A DNA stretch of 64,000 bases from Morinoia aosen (GCA_030386875.1 CM059559.1:70322392-70386391), one strand, 5' to 3'; counted from the stretch's first letter, positions 28,709 through 40,600 are shown. The notes: generated from the letters alone by a model not told the origin. Numbers and translations are program-made.

Positions 28709-30460
28709 CTAAACCCATGAATACGTTCCTGGAGTGAAGTATGGCTGTACTGGTTGGGTAGGAATATTGTACTGGTTTAGGACTTCACGGAGTTTCATGA
28801 TGACAGCTTTTGATGAGCGCTCACGGCTGCTAAAGAACAATTTCAAGTTTGAGTTGTGAACACACCGGTAGGCAGGGTTGAGGAAGTGGCATTTGAGTTT
28901 GGAGTAGTACCGAAGAAGTTGTTCTTTTCTTCTGAATTCTAGCTTAGGTTCATTGGTGAGGATGTTCAAATTTTGTACAGGCGTAGTCATGAAGGCTCCA
29001 GTGCTGATGCGCATGGCCTCATTCGCTCTGACATCTAGCTCCTTCAATGCTTTTGCGTTGGCTGATCCGTGAACTAAGCAACCATAATCAATCTTTGGGC
29101 GGATTAAAGATCTGTATAGTTTCATGAGAATTTCTTGATCTGCTCCCCATGTGTAGGAGGAGACAGATTTCATTAGGTTCAGATCATTTTTACATTTAGC
29201 TTTTGTTTTTTGGATATGTGCGGTCCAGTTTAGTTTACTGTCCCATTCCAGTCCTAAGAATTTTGAGTTTTCAACGTTTGGTATAATGTGGTCTTCCAGT
29301 TTCAGTGTTGGGATAATTATTGGTGTGTTTCCTTTATAAAATTGCATAGCTGTGGTTTTGGAGGTTGAAAATTTGAAGCCGTTATGTTTGGCCCATCGGT
29401 TAACTCTGTTGATTGTTGCTTGCAGTGTTTCTTGAGCTCTAAATGCACTATGATCAGCAAAGGCGATGAGTAGGTCATCCATAAATAATGAAGCAAACAC
29501 TTCCTCAGGAATTTCTTTTGCCTGTGAGTTGATTTTCAGGGCAAAGAGGGTGACACTTAACGTACTGCCCTTTGGTGTCCCATTCGCCAGTTCTTTAGGA
29601 GATGACAGTTGATGTTCCACTCTCACCTGGAATGTGCGATTTCTTAGAAATTCCCCTATGAAGTTCGGCAACCTTCCTTTCAAGCCTGCAGTCGCCAGAT
29701 CTATCATTATACCATGGCGCCACGTCATGTCGTAGGCTTTTTCTATGTCAAAGAAGATTGCCATTACATATTTCCCTGCGGCGAGCGATTGTCGGATGTA
29801 GGTGTCGAATCTGATGAGGTGGTCGATTGTAGCACGGTGATTTCTGAAGCCACACTGTATGTCTGCAAATATTTTGTTGTTTTCCAGATATTCTATTAGT
29901 CTTCGGTTTATCATTTTCTCAAATGTCTTGCATATGCAGCTTGTCAGCGAGATGGGCCTGTAATTTTTGGGGTCTGTGTGGTCTTTGCCAGGTTTAGGAA
30001 TGGGCACTATGATAGCTTGCTTCCATGGCTGGTAAATGTACTCTTCTATCCATATTTTGTTGTAGATATTCAGCAAGTATTGATGTGCGTTGTCTGGTAG
30101 ATTTTTAATCATGAGGTTACTAATAGCATCAGGTCTTGGGGCTGTATTTCTGTTGCTCTTAATTGCTGACAAAAGTTCTTCGAAGGTGAAAGGGCTGTTG
30201 TAAGGTTCGTCGTTCCTGCTTGTTAGGTCCACAGGTATCTGCTCAATCAGTTGCTTATACTGACGGAACTCGTTAGAATAGTTCTCATTGCTGGACGTGT
30301 GGGCGAAGGTTTGTGCTAATATTTCCGCGATGGTTGGTACTGTTGAAAAAAGTTCGTTTCCATCTTTCAATATTTTAATTTGTTTCTTGGCTCTGCCCCG
30401 GATTCGGTTCACCTTCTCCCAAATATGGCTGCTCGGTGTGGTTGCGTTGAGCGATGACAC
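28709..30460 (-). pseudogene. Reverse transcriptase domain of I-like ORF2
   Basis: Non-LTR RT blocks are visible: IVPIPKPGKD, NYRPISLTSCICKTFEKMIN, QCGFRNHRATIDHL, AIFFDIEKAYDMTWRHG, ANGTPKGSTLSVTLFALKIN, the active site FASLFMDDLLIAFA (FMDD in place of YADD), STSKTTAM and KFLGLEWDSKLNW. The thumb (PKIDYGCLVHGSA) and the linker to RNase H follow. The frame continues upstream into the endonuclease-RT linker across an in-frame stop at 30,470-30,472. Most blocks are intact; the stops indicate loss of function. Confidence 0.92.
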
Positions 30461-30469
30461 ATACTCGCG

Positions 30470-31509
30470 TTAGCTATTCTGCTTCGCTTCTTTGAAGGTA
30501 CGTGTCGCCATCGCTCTCGCCCTTTTCCATTTCAGCTTGTCTTCCAGCGCATTCGTCCGCTTGTAGTCCCTGTAACACTTCTCGCGCTCTCGCCACACTC
30601 TCCTGCACTCAGTGGTCCACCAAGGCTTTGCGTAGTGTCGTCGTGTCTTGTACTTCGGAATCCATTTGTCTGCCATAGACCTGAATCTCACGTAGAGTTC
30701 CTTGACAGCTGCTTCCGGGTCTTCTGGTAATTCCTGCCGATGTACATCTCTCCATATCGAGTCAGTCCGGTATCCCTTCCTATTTCCCTTTTTAAAATTC
30801 CACCGTACCGTTTCATTTCTCCCGTCACACTGCTGTACAGTGATTGACAAATAATCGGGAAGTGGTCACTACTGAATACCGAAGACTGTGCTGTAAAATT
30901 TACGTCGGGTATTATGTCTGAGGAGGTTAGCGCAAGATCGATCGCTGATCCAGATATGTGAGTAGCTGAGTTGTCATTTATGATGTTGAGATTAGTCTTG
31001 GTGAGGGCATTCTGCACTAAACGGCCTAGGCGGTCTGTTGTCTTGTTTCCCCAATCGATGTGGTGGGCGTTGAAGTCCCCCATCACCACAACTGGCTTGG
31101 GTAATGCGTTCAGGGTGTCTGAGAGTTCTTGGAGGTCAACATTTGCTCATGGTGGTAAGTATATAGAGGCTATTGTTATAATTTTATAGTGCGTCAGATG
31201 AATTCTTGCTCCTATGATTTGTAGCGATGATTGAATCTCAATCTAATGGGTCGGTACTGAAGAATGAATATATAATGCAACTCCTCCGTGATATCTATGG
31301 TTGTAATGGCCTTGTTTACTGTATCCGTTGTAGCCGGCTATTGGTGATATGTAGTCATTACCGTAGAATGTCTCATGGACTACTATAACAGCTGGTTTGT
31401 ATGCGTCAATAAGGTTTATCAGATCTTCCTTCGATGAGGCCATACCTTGCAGATTGCACTGCAGGAAAACTTCACCACCACTCTGCCTACTCACCGCCAT
31501 TTCCCTCAA
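30470..31509 (-). pseudogene. Apurinic-like endonuclease and linker of I-like ORF2
   Basis: Starting at 31,509: QCNLQGMASSKEDLINLIDA (Asn of the EN core), AVIVVHETFY (Glu) and GYNGYSKQGHYN. A stop follows at about 31,243, then VVVMGDFNAHHIDWG (D, N), SAIDLALTSSDI and VFSSDHFPI (SDH). A frameshift between 30,690 and 30,850 leads into a basic linker (RRVWREREKCYRDYKRTN). The endonuclease would nick the target DNA. At least two breaks are present. Confidence 0.85.
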
Positions 31510-31599
31510 CTCACTCCTGGTCTCCGCCCCCCGCTATCTCTGGCTTGCCCTCTTTTCGGGGACACTCGTCTCCGGTCTTCTCGAGAAGTTCCGCGCGAT

Positions 31600-32290
31600 T
31601 TTTTGGTTCTATTTTTAGACGAAAGATTCGAGTTTCAGAGCTCTTCCTCATACATGTCTCTGTCCACTTCACTGCTTCTATCTGTTCTTGGCTTTGGTCC
31701 GTAATACTCGTTGTTTTCCTTCTCTCTGCCTTTCTTTTCTCTTTTGGAGGCCGTTGTATCTAGATGCAGGTCAACTGTTGTAGTGTAGATTCTTCCCGTG
31801 TTTGGGCTCTCACAAACCACTTCAGTCCCACCGCCACTTTCTTCATCAGCTCTCCGCCACCCACTGCTCTTCACCGTCATGTTACCAGTTGGGGTTTCAG
31901 CTCTCCGTTTAAGATCTTGTTGGTTTTCTGCACTATCATCTCCTGAACGCTTGCGTTTTTTCGTATGCAACTTTTCCGTTTCGTTTGTGGTGATTCCTTT
32001 TGTGACAGCTTTGGAATAATTCATACTGTCGTTCGAAAGACGTCTGTTGAAAAGAAGTTTAGCCTGTCCTTTGGACACTCTTTCCCGGCTCTGTATCATC
32101 AGGATTTCCTCCTACACTTTCCTCATTTGACACACTTTCGCTCCAGCTGTATGTCCCTCACCACAGTGGTAGCACTTGGTTTCGTTGGACTCACATCTGT
32201 CAATTCCATGTCCTGACTCACTACACTTCAAACATGTTTCCTCCCCTTGACAATATTTGATTCCATGCCCATACTCTTAACATTTCTTGC
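31600..32290 (-). pseudogene. C-terminal part of I-like ORF1: second zinc-knuckle set and basic tail
   Basis: Directly after the stop that ends the second gag domain, the same frame gives further CCHC knuckles: a CxxC-x4-H-x4-C pattern around CLKCSESGHGIDRC and CYHCGEGHTAGAKVC, then a stop. A Lys/Arg/Ser/Thr-rich tail (31,635-32,099) follows. This repeats the layout of the first gag unit at 32.9-33.1 kb. Confidence 0.7.
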
Positions 32291-33673
32291 ACATCATTGG
32301 CTTTGGTTTAATTTCATACACTTTAGTTTTAGCTTGTTCGCTTGGTATGTCTATGTATTCTGGGATAGGCGATTGTCTGAAGGACAGAAGTAGGGGCTTG
32401 GGATACACATTGGTGGGTTTTATCCAGGTTGCTTGAATGGCATCCTGAATTCCGCATTTTTCCAGTAGACCCTTCTTGAATCGCTCAAAATTATTCATGT
32501 CGTACACATAGACATAGATCAAGCCTTTGAGGATTCCGATGTTGAGGTTTTCTTCTACTGAGACGGGAAACTGATTTATCTGTTTTAAAACTGTTTCATT
32601 CTTTGACTTTGTGCGGCGTCGCTCACTTCTACCGTAAATACCGTTTTGCTCGTTGATCTGATGGTTTTGGCTTTGCTTCCAAGGTGATTTGCGATACATT
32701 TTTCCAATAGCCAAGGGGACATATTTCTGCTGTGTGCTTCACTCATTTTACAATCGAAGTGGGTAATATATTTGGTTGATGGCATCGCACCTTCGGTCTC
32801 CGTCACTCCTTCATTCAGTTGTTTAGCTCTTCGCATAGTCACTTTTTCTCTCTGCATGATTTCTAACACGGTCCTCTCTTCTATTTCTCTCTTGCATGTT
32901 GCACTCCCAGCTGCATGTGAGCCTCCGCAGTGGTGGCATTTCTCCTGGTCCGATGTGCAGCCTTGAGACGAGTGAGCAACTCCACCGCATCTCCTGCATA
33001 TCGCTGCGCTGCTGCGGCATCTTTTGGAAGTGTGTCCATATGTTAGGCAGTGATTACACATCATAGGATTATTGTTGAAGGGGTACACTCTATTATCACA
33101 TCGTTCTCCAGGGATGTAGATGTTGTAAGGCACATATTTTTGTCGAAAGGTTATTAGGAAGGCTTGCGTTCCGGGGTTCCGTGGTTTGATGAATGTTGCT
33201 CTTGTTATGTTTTCCACATTGTATTCTTCTTGGAGTCCCACCTTGAAATCCTCTACGTCTGTAATGTTGAAGTCATTGACATAGATTAGTCCATCTGAAT
33301 GATTGAAACGGTCGTACTGCGTCGTCTGGCATGGTACATCTTCCACTCTCGAAAGATCTACGATCTTCTCGGCCTGTCGCACGCTGCGCACCTCCACCAC
33401 CATCACCTCTCGGTTCATGCTGAAGAGTCGTTTCACTTTCTCTCCCGTGACTTTCATGATTTCCTCCACAATACTGAAGGGATTGACTGTTTTCTTTTCT
33501 TCTGGGGCAAAAGTTATTGAGAAGTACTTGGGAAAGTACCTGTCCTCCGTTAGGTCGAAGGGAATATGCCGGTGTTTCCTTTTCTGATGGGCTAATCCAA
33601 CGGTCGGTATTTTCGGGGATGGAGGTCCCTCCTCAGCAATTTCCATGATGTCCATTTTTGTATTTGTTTCCAT
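32277..33673 (-). pseudogene. I-like ORF1 (gag-like) with duplicated RRM-like plus CCHC unit
   Basis: The ORF starts with Met at 33,673. The first unit has a globular domain (KYFSITFAPEEKK ... GLIYVNDFNITDVEDFKVGL ... RATFIKPRNPGTQAFLITFR) and three zinc knuckles (CNHCLTYGHTSKRC, CRRCGGVAHSSQGC, CHHCGGSHAAGSATC). The second unit, entered by a frameshift in the overlap at 32,585-32,714, repeats the pattern: KGLIYVYVYDMNNFERFKKG, QATWIKPTNVYPKPLLLSFR and another CCHC region below 32,290. ORF1 proteins bind element RNA. A double gag unit is unusual as far as I know. Confidence 0.85.
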
Positions 33674-33720
33674 GCCTCAGCGCCGAGGCGAGGGCAGGAA
33701 AAGGGAGGGGTCATTGCTGG

Positions 33721-35020
33721 GCAAGGGCCCGCACACGAAATTTAGGGAAAACTCCCAATATAATTTTTACAAATTCTTAACACTAGTACAAAAAAGACAA
33801 AATACCCTGATGGTAGAGGGCACCGCCCGCGTTGGTTCTAGCCAGAAGAACTAGATAAATGGAAAAATTTATAATCAATACAATCAGTTACAATATAAAT
33901 TGTACACTAACGCAGCCTTGCTATAATAACGGTGTCACCTCGGGAAAGTGCGGGTCGGCTAGGTACAGACAAATTAATGAAGGTACCATACAATCAATAT
34001 CCTTGTCTGCTTTTGATGTTCCCTTCATCAATGATGTTCACTTCATCACGTGACGTCGGCATGACGTCACGAAATTTTTATAACAGAATGGCCGAACATT
34101 GGGGTCGAAGATTCCGCGCGGGGAACTAATTAGCTTACTCCTCACACTCCGCGGTACGTAATCACACAGTAAAATGTAACAAAATCTTAGGTTCGGCTTC
34201 AACTGCATGTGACCTCAGAATTTCAGAGTCGCTACATAATTTTAAACGAAAACCGGCCCTCGACCATTCTGACAGTTCCTACCCATCGTAAATTGGAAGT
34301 AGATCAAGTCGATTTTATTTTCTATGGGACATGTTTTGATTTTTTTGTTCTCGTGATTTCCTTTAATGACTGTATCCAACATTTTATTTTTTCTTTTATT
34401 GTAGTCTAAATGAATTTTAATATTACGAACTGATGATGGAGCTGGACTCAGAAACGTATTCCTAGTAAATATGATTGAGTTCCTTGGAATTTTCCTCGTT
34501 TTTAAATTCATCAAGTTGCGATTAAAGCAATCAACTGGCCCGTTCAGATGTATTCAACTGTAAGATTGTTCGTGAATTGTTCAAATATCTTAACATAGAA
34601 GAAAAATGCAAGATTCATAATTAACGGTGATATGCATGCTAAGTTAAAATAAATTATTAGCTTCGTTATATTCGACAAGCTAAATTAAAATAGAATTTTC
34701 GGCAATTTCAATACTAAATTCACAAAAACTTTAAAATGCACCTTCAACTTTATTAAATTGGTTTGGTTTTTGTTAGCATGTCACACACTTTAAGATATGG
34801 ACATTAGCTCAAACTATAAAGGTTTAGTCGTAAAAATATAATAATTTTATGTCGCTACAGGGTTTAACTATTCATGCTACATAGCTTTCAGTTATGACCG
34901 TGACTCATCGGGAATTCAAAGTAGTGAATTCAGTTAGCGGGCCTGATTAAACGCTATAATTCAACAGTTAGCTATCTAATTTACTAGGTATGAATAGGCT
35001 CTTTATTTGATTACAAGTAC
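33721..35020. other. 5' flank of the I-like element and intergenic sequence
   Basis: No supported gene. GC-rich sequence to about 33,740 may be 5' UTR of the I-like element. Palindromic GTGACGTCGGCATGACGTCAC lies at about 34,050-34,070. A hammerhead-like core occurs at 34.43 kb. Confidence 0.5.
34425..34462 (+). ncRNA. Hammerhead-like core (CTGATGA ... GAAAC)
   Basis: CTGATGA at 34430-34436 and GAAAC at 34451-34455 are separated by 14 bases that can form only a weak GAG/CTC stem II. The spacing and the ACGAACTGATGATGG context resemble PLE terminal repeats. It may be the remnant 3' end of another Penelope-like element. Confidence 0.35.
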
Positions 35021-35605
35021 GCACAGCCCGTCAAAAATTACGGGATTCACTAACTTTCTTGAACAAATTTTCCAAATGTGTGACCAACGAATGTATTCAT
35101 CCTAACAGCGCTCGTGATGAAAAATATTCTTGTACTTACGCACTGGTGAAACTCGTATCACAGATACGGTCACTATAACTCTCCTCATGAGCGTGACAAA
35201 GAAAATGGAAGAAGCGGACTCCAAATAAAGCAAGGGTATTATTAGATAGTAGCAGGACCCGTGGAGATTCCATGGACAATGTCATCGTTAAGCTAGGCGG
35301 ACCCGACCAAAAATTCTGACAGTATTACCTAACCTGTGCTAACCTAGCCTATCCTAATCTAAGCCAACCTATCCTATCCAGCAAAACCCATCCTGATAAA
35401 ATGTCGAATATTTAAATGCATGGAAACGCCATCTTTTAATGTTACACTGAGGAATTCGGTAGCCATGATACCGCAAACTCACACAACGCGGACACCAAAT
35501 AAATATATAAATAAACACACAACGGGTATTATTAGGTTAAATACTTTTACTTTGATGATTTATGACCTTCATTTTAATGATAAAATACGTATTTTTGGAA
35601 AGTAT

Positions 35606-35706
35606 CGGTAAAGTATCGGCCGGATTTTGCCGATACCGATACCGATACCACTAAAAATGGCCGATACTGCCGATACCGATACCGATACCGATACATCGGT
35701 ACATCA
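35606..35706. repeat. CCGATA/TATCGG hexamer repeat
   Basis: Imperfect (CCGATA)n and its complement: GGCCGGATTTTGCCGATACC, then runs of CCGATA ending in CATCGGTACATC. Such arrays occur at the ends of hAT-type MITEs in many animals, but no matching second end is visible here. Confidence 0.6.
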
Positions 35707-35799
35707 CTAGTGAAAAGTACCGAAAATTTCCAATTTTCGACCGATTTTGACCCCGTATAAAAAGAGAACAAATGGGAAATGGAAAAAAAGCCCTACTGA

Positions 35800-36710
35800 G
35801 TTTGTTAGAAATGTTCCAAGGATTCAGAAACTGTCTTTTTTTTTGTTCTAGCATCAAAACTGAAGAAGGAGATACGTCTTGAAATATCAATATCAGTGAA
35901 AAATCAATACGTAAAAACCAATTTGTCAAATTTTTGCAAAAACTAAGGCCTAAATAAAAAAACGAATGGAATAAATTGTGTTTCTTTTCGAAAGTTACAT
36001 ATCATAGTCAAATTTTATTAGAATCAGACTGAAAAAAAATTCATTTGTAAAAAATAAAATAATTTTTTTGATTTTCATTTTATTTTTTTTCGGAAATCAC
36101 AATTTACAGTGTGAATATGAATTTATGTATGGAAATTATCGAAATAAAAATTAAAACTGCATTCAATTACATATATTGTTCATTATATAACACTTCAACA
36201 AAAAATTTTGTTATGGCTAATACCCAAAAAAAAACTTCAACATTCAAAATGGATCTCCTCATTGAGTTTTGATGCTAGAACAAAAACAAAGACAGTTTTA
36301 GAATCCTTGGAACATTTCTAACAAACTCAGTAGGGCTTTTTTTGATATTCGAATTTTTCGAAAAAATATATAGCTCTAAACCCAAAAAGTTGTTGTTCAT
36401 TTCAGAAATTTCAAAAAATTTAAAAAAAATCGTAAAAATTTGAATTGGAAAAAAAGCCCTACTGAGTGTTAGAAATGTTTCAAGGATTCTAAAACTGTCT
36501 TTGTTTTTGTTCTAGCATCAAAACTCAATGAGGAGATACATTTTGAAATATACATAAAATATACCAAAAAACTCATTTTTCGCCAAAAAAAAATAAGGCC
36601 TAAATCGAAAAAATGACACGAGTAAAAAAAGTTTACTTTCACAAAAGACATATACTGGCCAATTTTCAAACAAATCGGACGAAAAAAGGTCTCAAACCCG
36701 GATGATCCCC
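35800..36710. mobile_element. TTAA-flanked MITE family (as at 19.2 kb), right-end copy
   Basis: Forward and reverse units around TCTAGCATCAAAACT are at 35.84, 36.27 and 36.51 kb. The right end CGGATGATCCCC (36,699-36,710) is followed by TTAA at 36,711-36,714. That TTAA aligns with a TTAA in the tail of the CR1-like sequence (compare 41,995-42,010), so this copy inserted there. The left end is missing. Confidence 0.65.
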
Positions 36711-36714
36711 TTAA

Positions 36715-37850
36715 CCCATGTTGAGGCAACGGTGTGATCACTAGAGCCTGGATTTTTAACATATATCATATTATTGCTATAACAACCTTGAATGCAAATA
36801 AAAATTACATTTACAGTATAGCAAAGCATGACATACTGAACGCTATTTTGACCAGATCGAAAATAAACAAAAATCATTATGAAAAATTATTAGATTATGT
36901 GTTAGTTTAAGACTCCCTACTCGTTGCAAAAAAAAAGCGTATCGAAGAGGGGAAGGAAAAGGGCACCATTTAGTGTGGAGATAAGAGAATGCAGAATATA
37001 TTCTAGGTTCTTTACCGCTCTGATGGCTCTTTTTTGCAGAGTAAAAATTATATTGGTATCATTTTTATCCGTTCCGTGCCATGCTTCTGTTCCGTATTGC
37101 AATTATGGAGAAATGAGCGTTCGGTAGAGCATTTGTAAAGTTGTTTCAGGCAGGAAATTTTAAACTTTATTAAGGATCCGATGGATTTTAATAATTTAGA
37201 ACTAATATGAGCGATGTGCTCTTTGGAGGTCAGATGTTCATCTATTATGATGCCCCGAAACTTACATGAGTTGGTTTCTTCTATTTCACCTTCGCCAATT
37301 TTAATGCGTGGGAGAGATACATTTTTCTTGTATGAGAATGCAATATATTTTGTTCTATCGATATTAAGGCTTATTTTATTAGCTTTAATCACAATGAAAC
37401 CTTATGAAGTTCATTATTTATACTCTCCACAATCATAGCGGGATTTGAGTTCGGAAGGACCGCAGAAAGCGTACTGTCGTCGGCAAAAGTATGAATTTGA
37501 AGAATGATGTAGATTTAATAATATTATTGATAAAACTCGGAAATAGGAGAAGACCAAGAGCAGATCCTTGTGGAACTACATGGCTAATTGTCTGTGGGTC
37601 CGATTTTGCGTGGTCAATGACAATGTATTGATTCTGATTTGTTAGGTATGATCTGAACCAATAATGGGCAACCCCTCGAATGCCATAACAGTGTAGTTCG
37701 AGAGTAATATTTTATGGTCCACACAATCGAATGCTTTTTGAAAGTCAAAAAATACAGAGAAGACAGGCTTTCCTTTATCTATATTAGAAAAGGAATTGTA
37801 AATGATTTATTATGTCCTGTGTGTTACACATTTTGCGCGGTAAAGCGACT
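36715..37850 (-). mobile_element. CR1/L2/Jockey-type non-LTR fragment, copy 1 (minus)
   Basis: The minus strand encodes the second half of a non-LTR RT, including IKANKISLNIDRTKYIAFSY, LPRIKIGEGEIEETNSCKFR and GIIIDEHLTSKEHIAHISSK, with frameshifts. It is near-identical to the inverted copy at 40.9-42.0 kb, including the 3' tail. It is truncated at about 37,850 within the finger/palm region. Confidence 0.85.
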
Positions 37851-38019
37851 TTACGTATAACTTCAAAGCTGACTAATTCAAAAACAACGCATCAGAGAGC
37901 AGAATGTCATTCATGTGAAACGTTCTGAAATGTTTTCCTTCAGTGATTCTCTGGAATGAAATTATTATTTTCCGTGATTGCATTAAACTTCACATTGACT
38001 AAAAAATTCATTTGAACTT

Positions 38020-39990
38020 GGTAAATTAAGCGGTCAACTTATCGCTTTTCAAATTTTTCCCATTCGTCTGAAATTTGATCAGTAAATGTATGTTGTTAGT
38101 AGAACATATTTTACTCATGTAACTTTTTCGATTTATGCCGTATTTTTTGAAGTAAAAAAATGAAAAATGAGTTTTGTAATTCATTTATAGAGATATTTCA
38201 AAATAATAGAAGTTAAAGAGTTTTTTATACTAACAATTTCATTGACAGTTTTGAAGTTCTCGTAACATTTCGAACAAGCTAATGGACCTGAATTTTTTAT
38301 CTTATTTTTTGGTTCTTTTGATAGGCGATTTTCACCACCAATTATATAAGTTAATTAATTATACAAGTTTTTTGAGCGGTGATAAAAAAAATTAAAGGTA
38401 TAAACTGAGAAATCGAGATCCATTTGTTTGTTGGAAATGTTTCAAGGATTCTAAAACTGTCTTTGTTTTTTCCAAGCATAAAAACTAACTTCTATTCTTT
38501 CGAATGTTAAAAACGAGGGGTTTGGAGCATAAGCCCATAACAAAATTTTTTGTTTGAAGTGTAATATAATGGACAATTTTTGTACTTGAATGCTGTTTTC
38601 ATGTTTTTTATAATCTCCATGCATAATTCTAAAATGGAATAAGTGAATTGTAAATTACAAGTAAAAAATAAAATATAAACATAAATAAAAATAAATTATT
38701 CATGTCTTGACGAATGGGGAATTTTTTATTTTGTGGTCTGATTCTTCTGAAATTTAACGATATCATGTTATTTTTGAATAGTTGAATAATAATTTCTGGA
38801 AAAATTTCTGAATCTGAAAAAATTGAATAATTTATACATGTAATTTACAATTCAGTGTAACTAATAATACCCGTTGTATTTTCATTTTTATGTATATTTA
38901 CATGTTTGGTGTCTTCTTGAAAAACACAGGGTGTCGGAGTTTGCCGATCATGGATACCGAATATCTCAGGGTGACATTGAAAGGTCGCCTTTTCATGCAT
39001 TGAAATGTTAGGTATTTTATCAGGATAGGTTCGTTTAGGATAAGTTTGTTTAGGTTAGGGTAGAATAGGTTAGCATAGGTTAGGTTATATTGGTAGAATT
39101 TTATCACGGGTCCACCTAGCTTAACAATGACATTGTCCATGGAATTTCCACGGGTCCTGCTCTTACCTAATAATACCATTGGTTTTTTTGTTTAGAGTCC
39201 GCTTCTCTCATTTCTTTGTCACGCTAATGAGAATAGTCGTAATGTCTGTTTCTATGATACGAGCTTTACCGGTTCATAAGTACACTAATGTTGCTTATCA
39301 CGGACACTATTAGGATGGATATATTTGTTTGTCATTAACATTTGAAGAATTGTTCAAGAAAGGTATTGAATCCCGTCATTTTTGGCGAGCCGTGCACACT
39401 AGTGCATGAATATTATTGGTAGAAGATAATACAACATAAATACAGCATTCACGTAAAGAAATTGTCCATTATATTACACATCACTAAAATACGATCCTGT
39501 TGCATACAATAAAAAACTCATTTTCAATATTCAAATAAACTGAAGTCAGTGAGTTTTCATGCTAGAAAATAAAAAAGGACAGCTTTGAAACCCTTGGAAC
39601 ATTTCTAACAAACTGAACACGATTTCCCAATTTGTACATTTAATTTTTTTCCTTCAGGCAGAAAAAAATTTGGTAAACTTTAGTTAGTGGTCGAAAATCG
39701 CATATTAAAAGGAAACGAAAAGAAAAATAGAAAGTTCTAATTTATATTAATTTGTTTAAAATGTTACAAGAATTTAAAAGTCTTTGAATATGTTCTAGCA
39801 TAAAAACTCATTGACTTTTCTTCAGAAATATCCCGAACACAACTAAAACACCCTTATTTCGAATTAAAAAAAAAATCAGGCGCCTAAATCGAAAAAGTTT
39901 CTGGAGACAAATACGTTTTTTAAATACATATAGCGGCCAAATTTCAAAACAATCACATCTAAAATAAAAATCGCCAGGATGCCCCCCTTA
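38020..39990. repeat. Scattered fragments of the 19.2-kb TTAA MITE family
   Basis: Units around GGATTCTAAAACTGTCTTTG (38,445) and in reverse at 39,545-39,605, plus a right end with AGGATGCCCCCC followed by TTAA at about 39,986, are recognisable. They are separated by the right arm of the 35.0-39.4 kb element. Confidence 0.5.
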
Positions 39991-40125
39991 AATACAGTTC
40001 CGCACAGTGTATCTACTTGAGTCGACTCAACAACCCGTAATTACGTGTTATAAAGGCGGAACACGTCGTAATAGGTCCTAGAACTAGGGCTCTAGAATAA
40101 ATGTATAGGGTGACAGTGTATCTCA

Positions 40126-40161
40126 GTGTATAGGGTGACCAAGCATTGTCACCCTATACAC
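40126..40161. repeat. Perfect 14-bp hairpin with a direct half-copy
   Basis: GTGTATAGGGTGAC and GTCACCCTATACAC flank an 8-base loop. A direct copy of the left arm (GTATAGGGTGACAGTGTAT) lies 23 bases upstream. No element is recognised around it. Confidence 0.7.
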
Positions 40162-40164
40162 TCT

Positions 40165-40600
40165 GCCGTAAGATCTCACGTAGAGGAACAGTGTGATGTT
40201 AGAATTTCCACTTCTGAATTCTCAATTTTAGGGTCTATCCGCAGTGAAATGAAACTAAGAATTCTTGGATATGAACAAGCCCAGGCTTAAGGGAAGAGTA
40301 CCCGTAAGATGCCAAATTTTCTTGAGACATTGGGTTTCAGCTGCCGTAGGAAAGGTAAGATGTCAGGTACATCCTGTGAAAAAATGAAGTTCGTACGTTC
40401 ATTGGTTCGCCCGCTACGGGAATTTGAAGAATGGGTAGGGGGAGGGGGAAGAGATATTTTATCATTTTACACGTCCCCCTTGGGACTTTCTTCACGGCTT
40501 GACGTTGCTATGTCATCTCCTATGTCTCTGTATTACTCTATAATGACTTCAGGGGTCTAAGCCTGAAAAGTAAATCGAGTGGGCTATAAACGTTTCTGAC
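40165..40600. other. Intergenic stretch, no supported gene
   Basis: A purine-rich patch (GGTAGGGGGAGGGGGAAGAG) at about 40,434-40,455 is the only notable feature before the retrotransposon begins. Confidence 0.5.

Larger units (their letters stand above)
27046..33720 (-). mobile_element. I-like non-LTR retrotransposon, near full length (copy 2)
   Basis: The minus strand carries, 5' to 3', ORF1 with CCHC zinc knuckles, an apurinic-type endonuclease, RT, RNase H, a terminal zinc-finger region and a 3' UTR ending in TTATTATTATTA (27,046-27,057). This order and the TAA tail fit the I clade (I/Nimb/ingi group). At least five stops or frame breaks interrupt the ORFs, so it is inactive. The 5' end is not sharply defined (ORF1 Met at 33,673). 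Family copy 1 is at 16.4 kb. Confidence 0.9.
35021..39395. mobile_element. Element with ~0.5-kb terminal inverted repeats, interior replaced by nested repeats
   Basis: The left arm 35,021-35,540 and right arm 38,866-39,395 are reverse complements of each other with indels. Shared landmarks include CGTCAAAAATTACGGGATTC, TCCATGGACAATGTCAT and GGGTATTATTAG. The interior has no transposase of its own. It contains a CCGATA repeat, TTAA-MITE fragments and a CR1-like retrotransposon copy. Further ends of the same family occur at 63.16 and 63.82 kb. I do not recognise the superfamily. Confidence 0.65.

Noticed and set aside
31397..32216. Several plus-strand open frames over the I-like ORF1/endonuclease junction
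   Set aside because: They are antisense to the retrotransposon ORFs and rich in Ser/Leu/Phe as expected for shadows.
35329..35400. TTAGG-like words (CCTAACCT) as a telomeric or interstitial telomere array
   Set aside because: The units are irregular, lie inside the arms of the inverted-repeat element and recur inverted at 39.0 kb, so they are part of that element.
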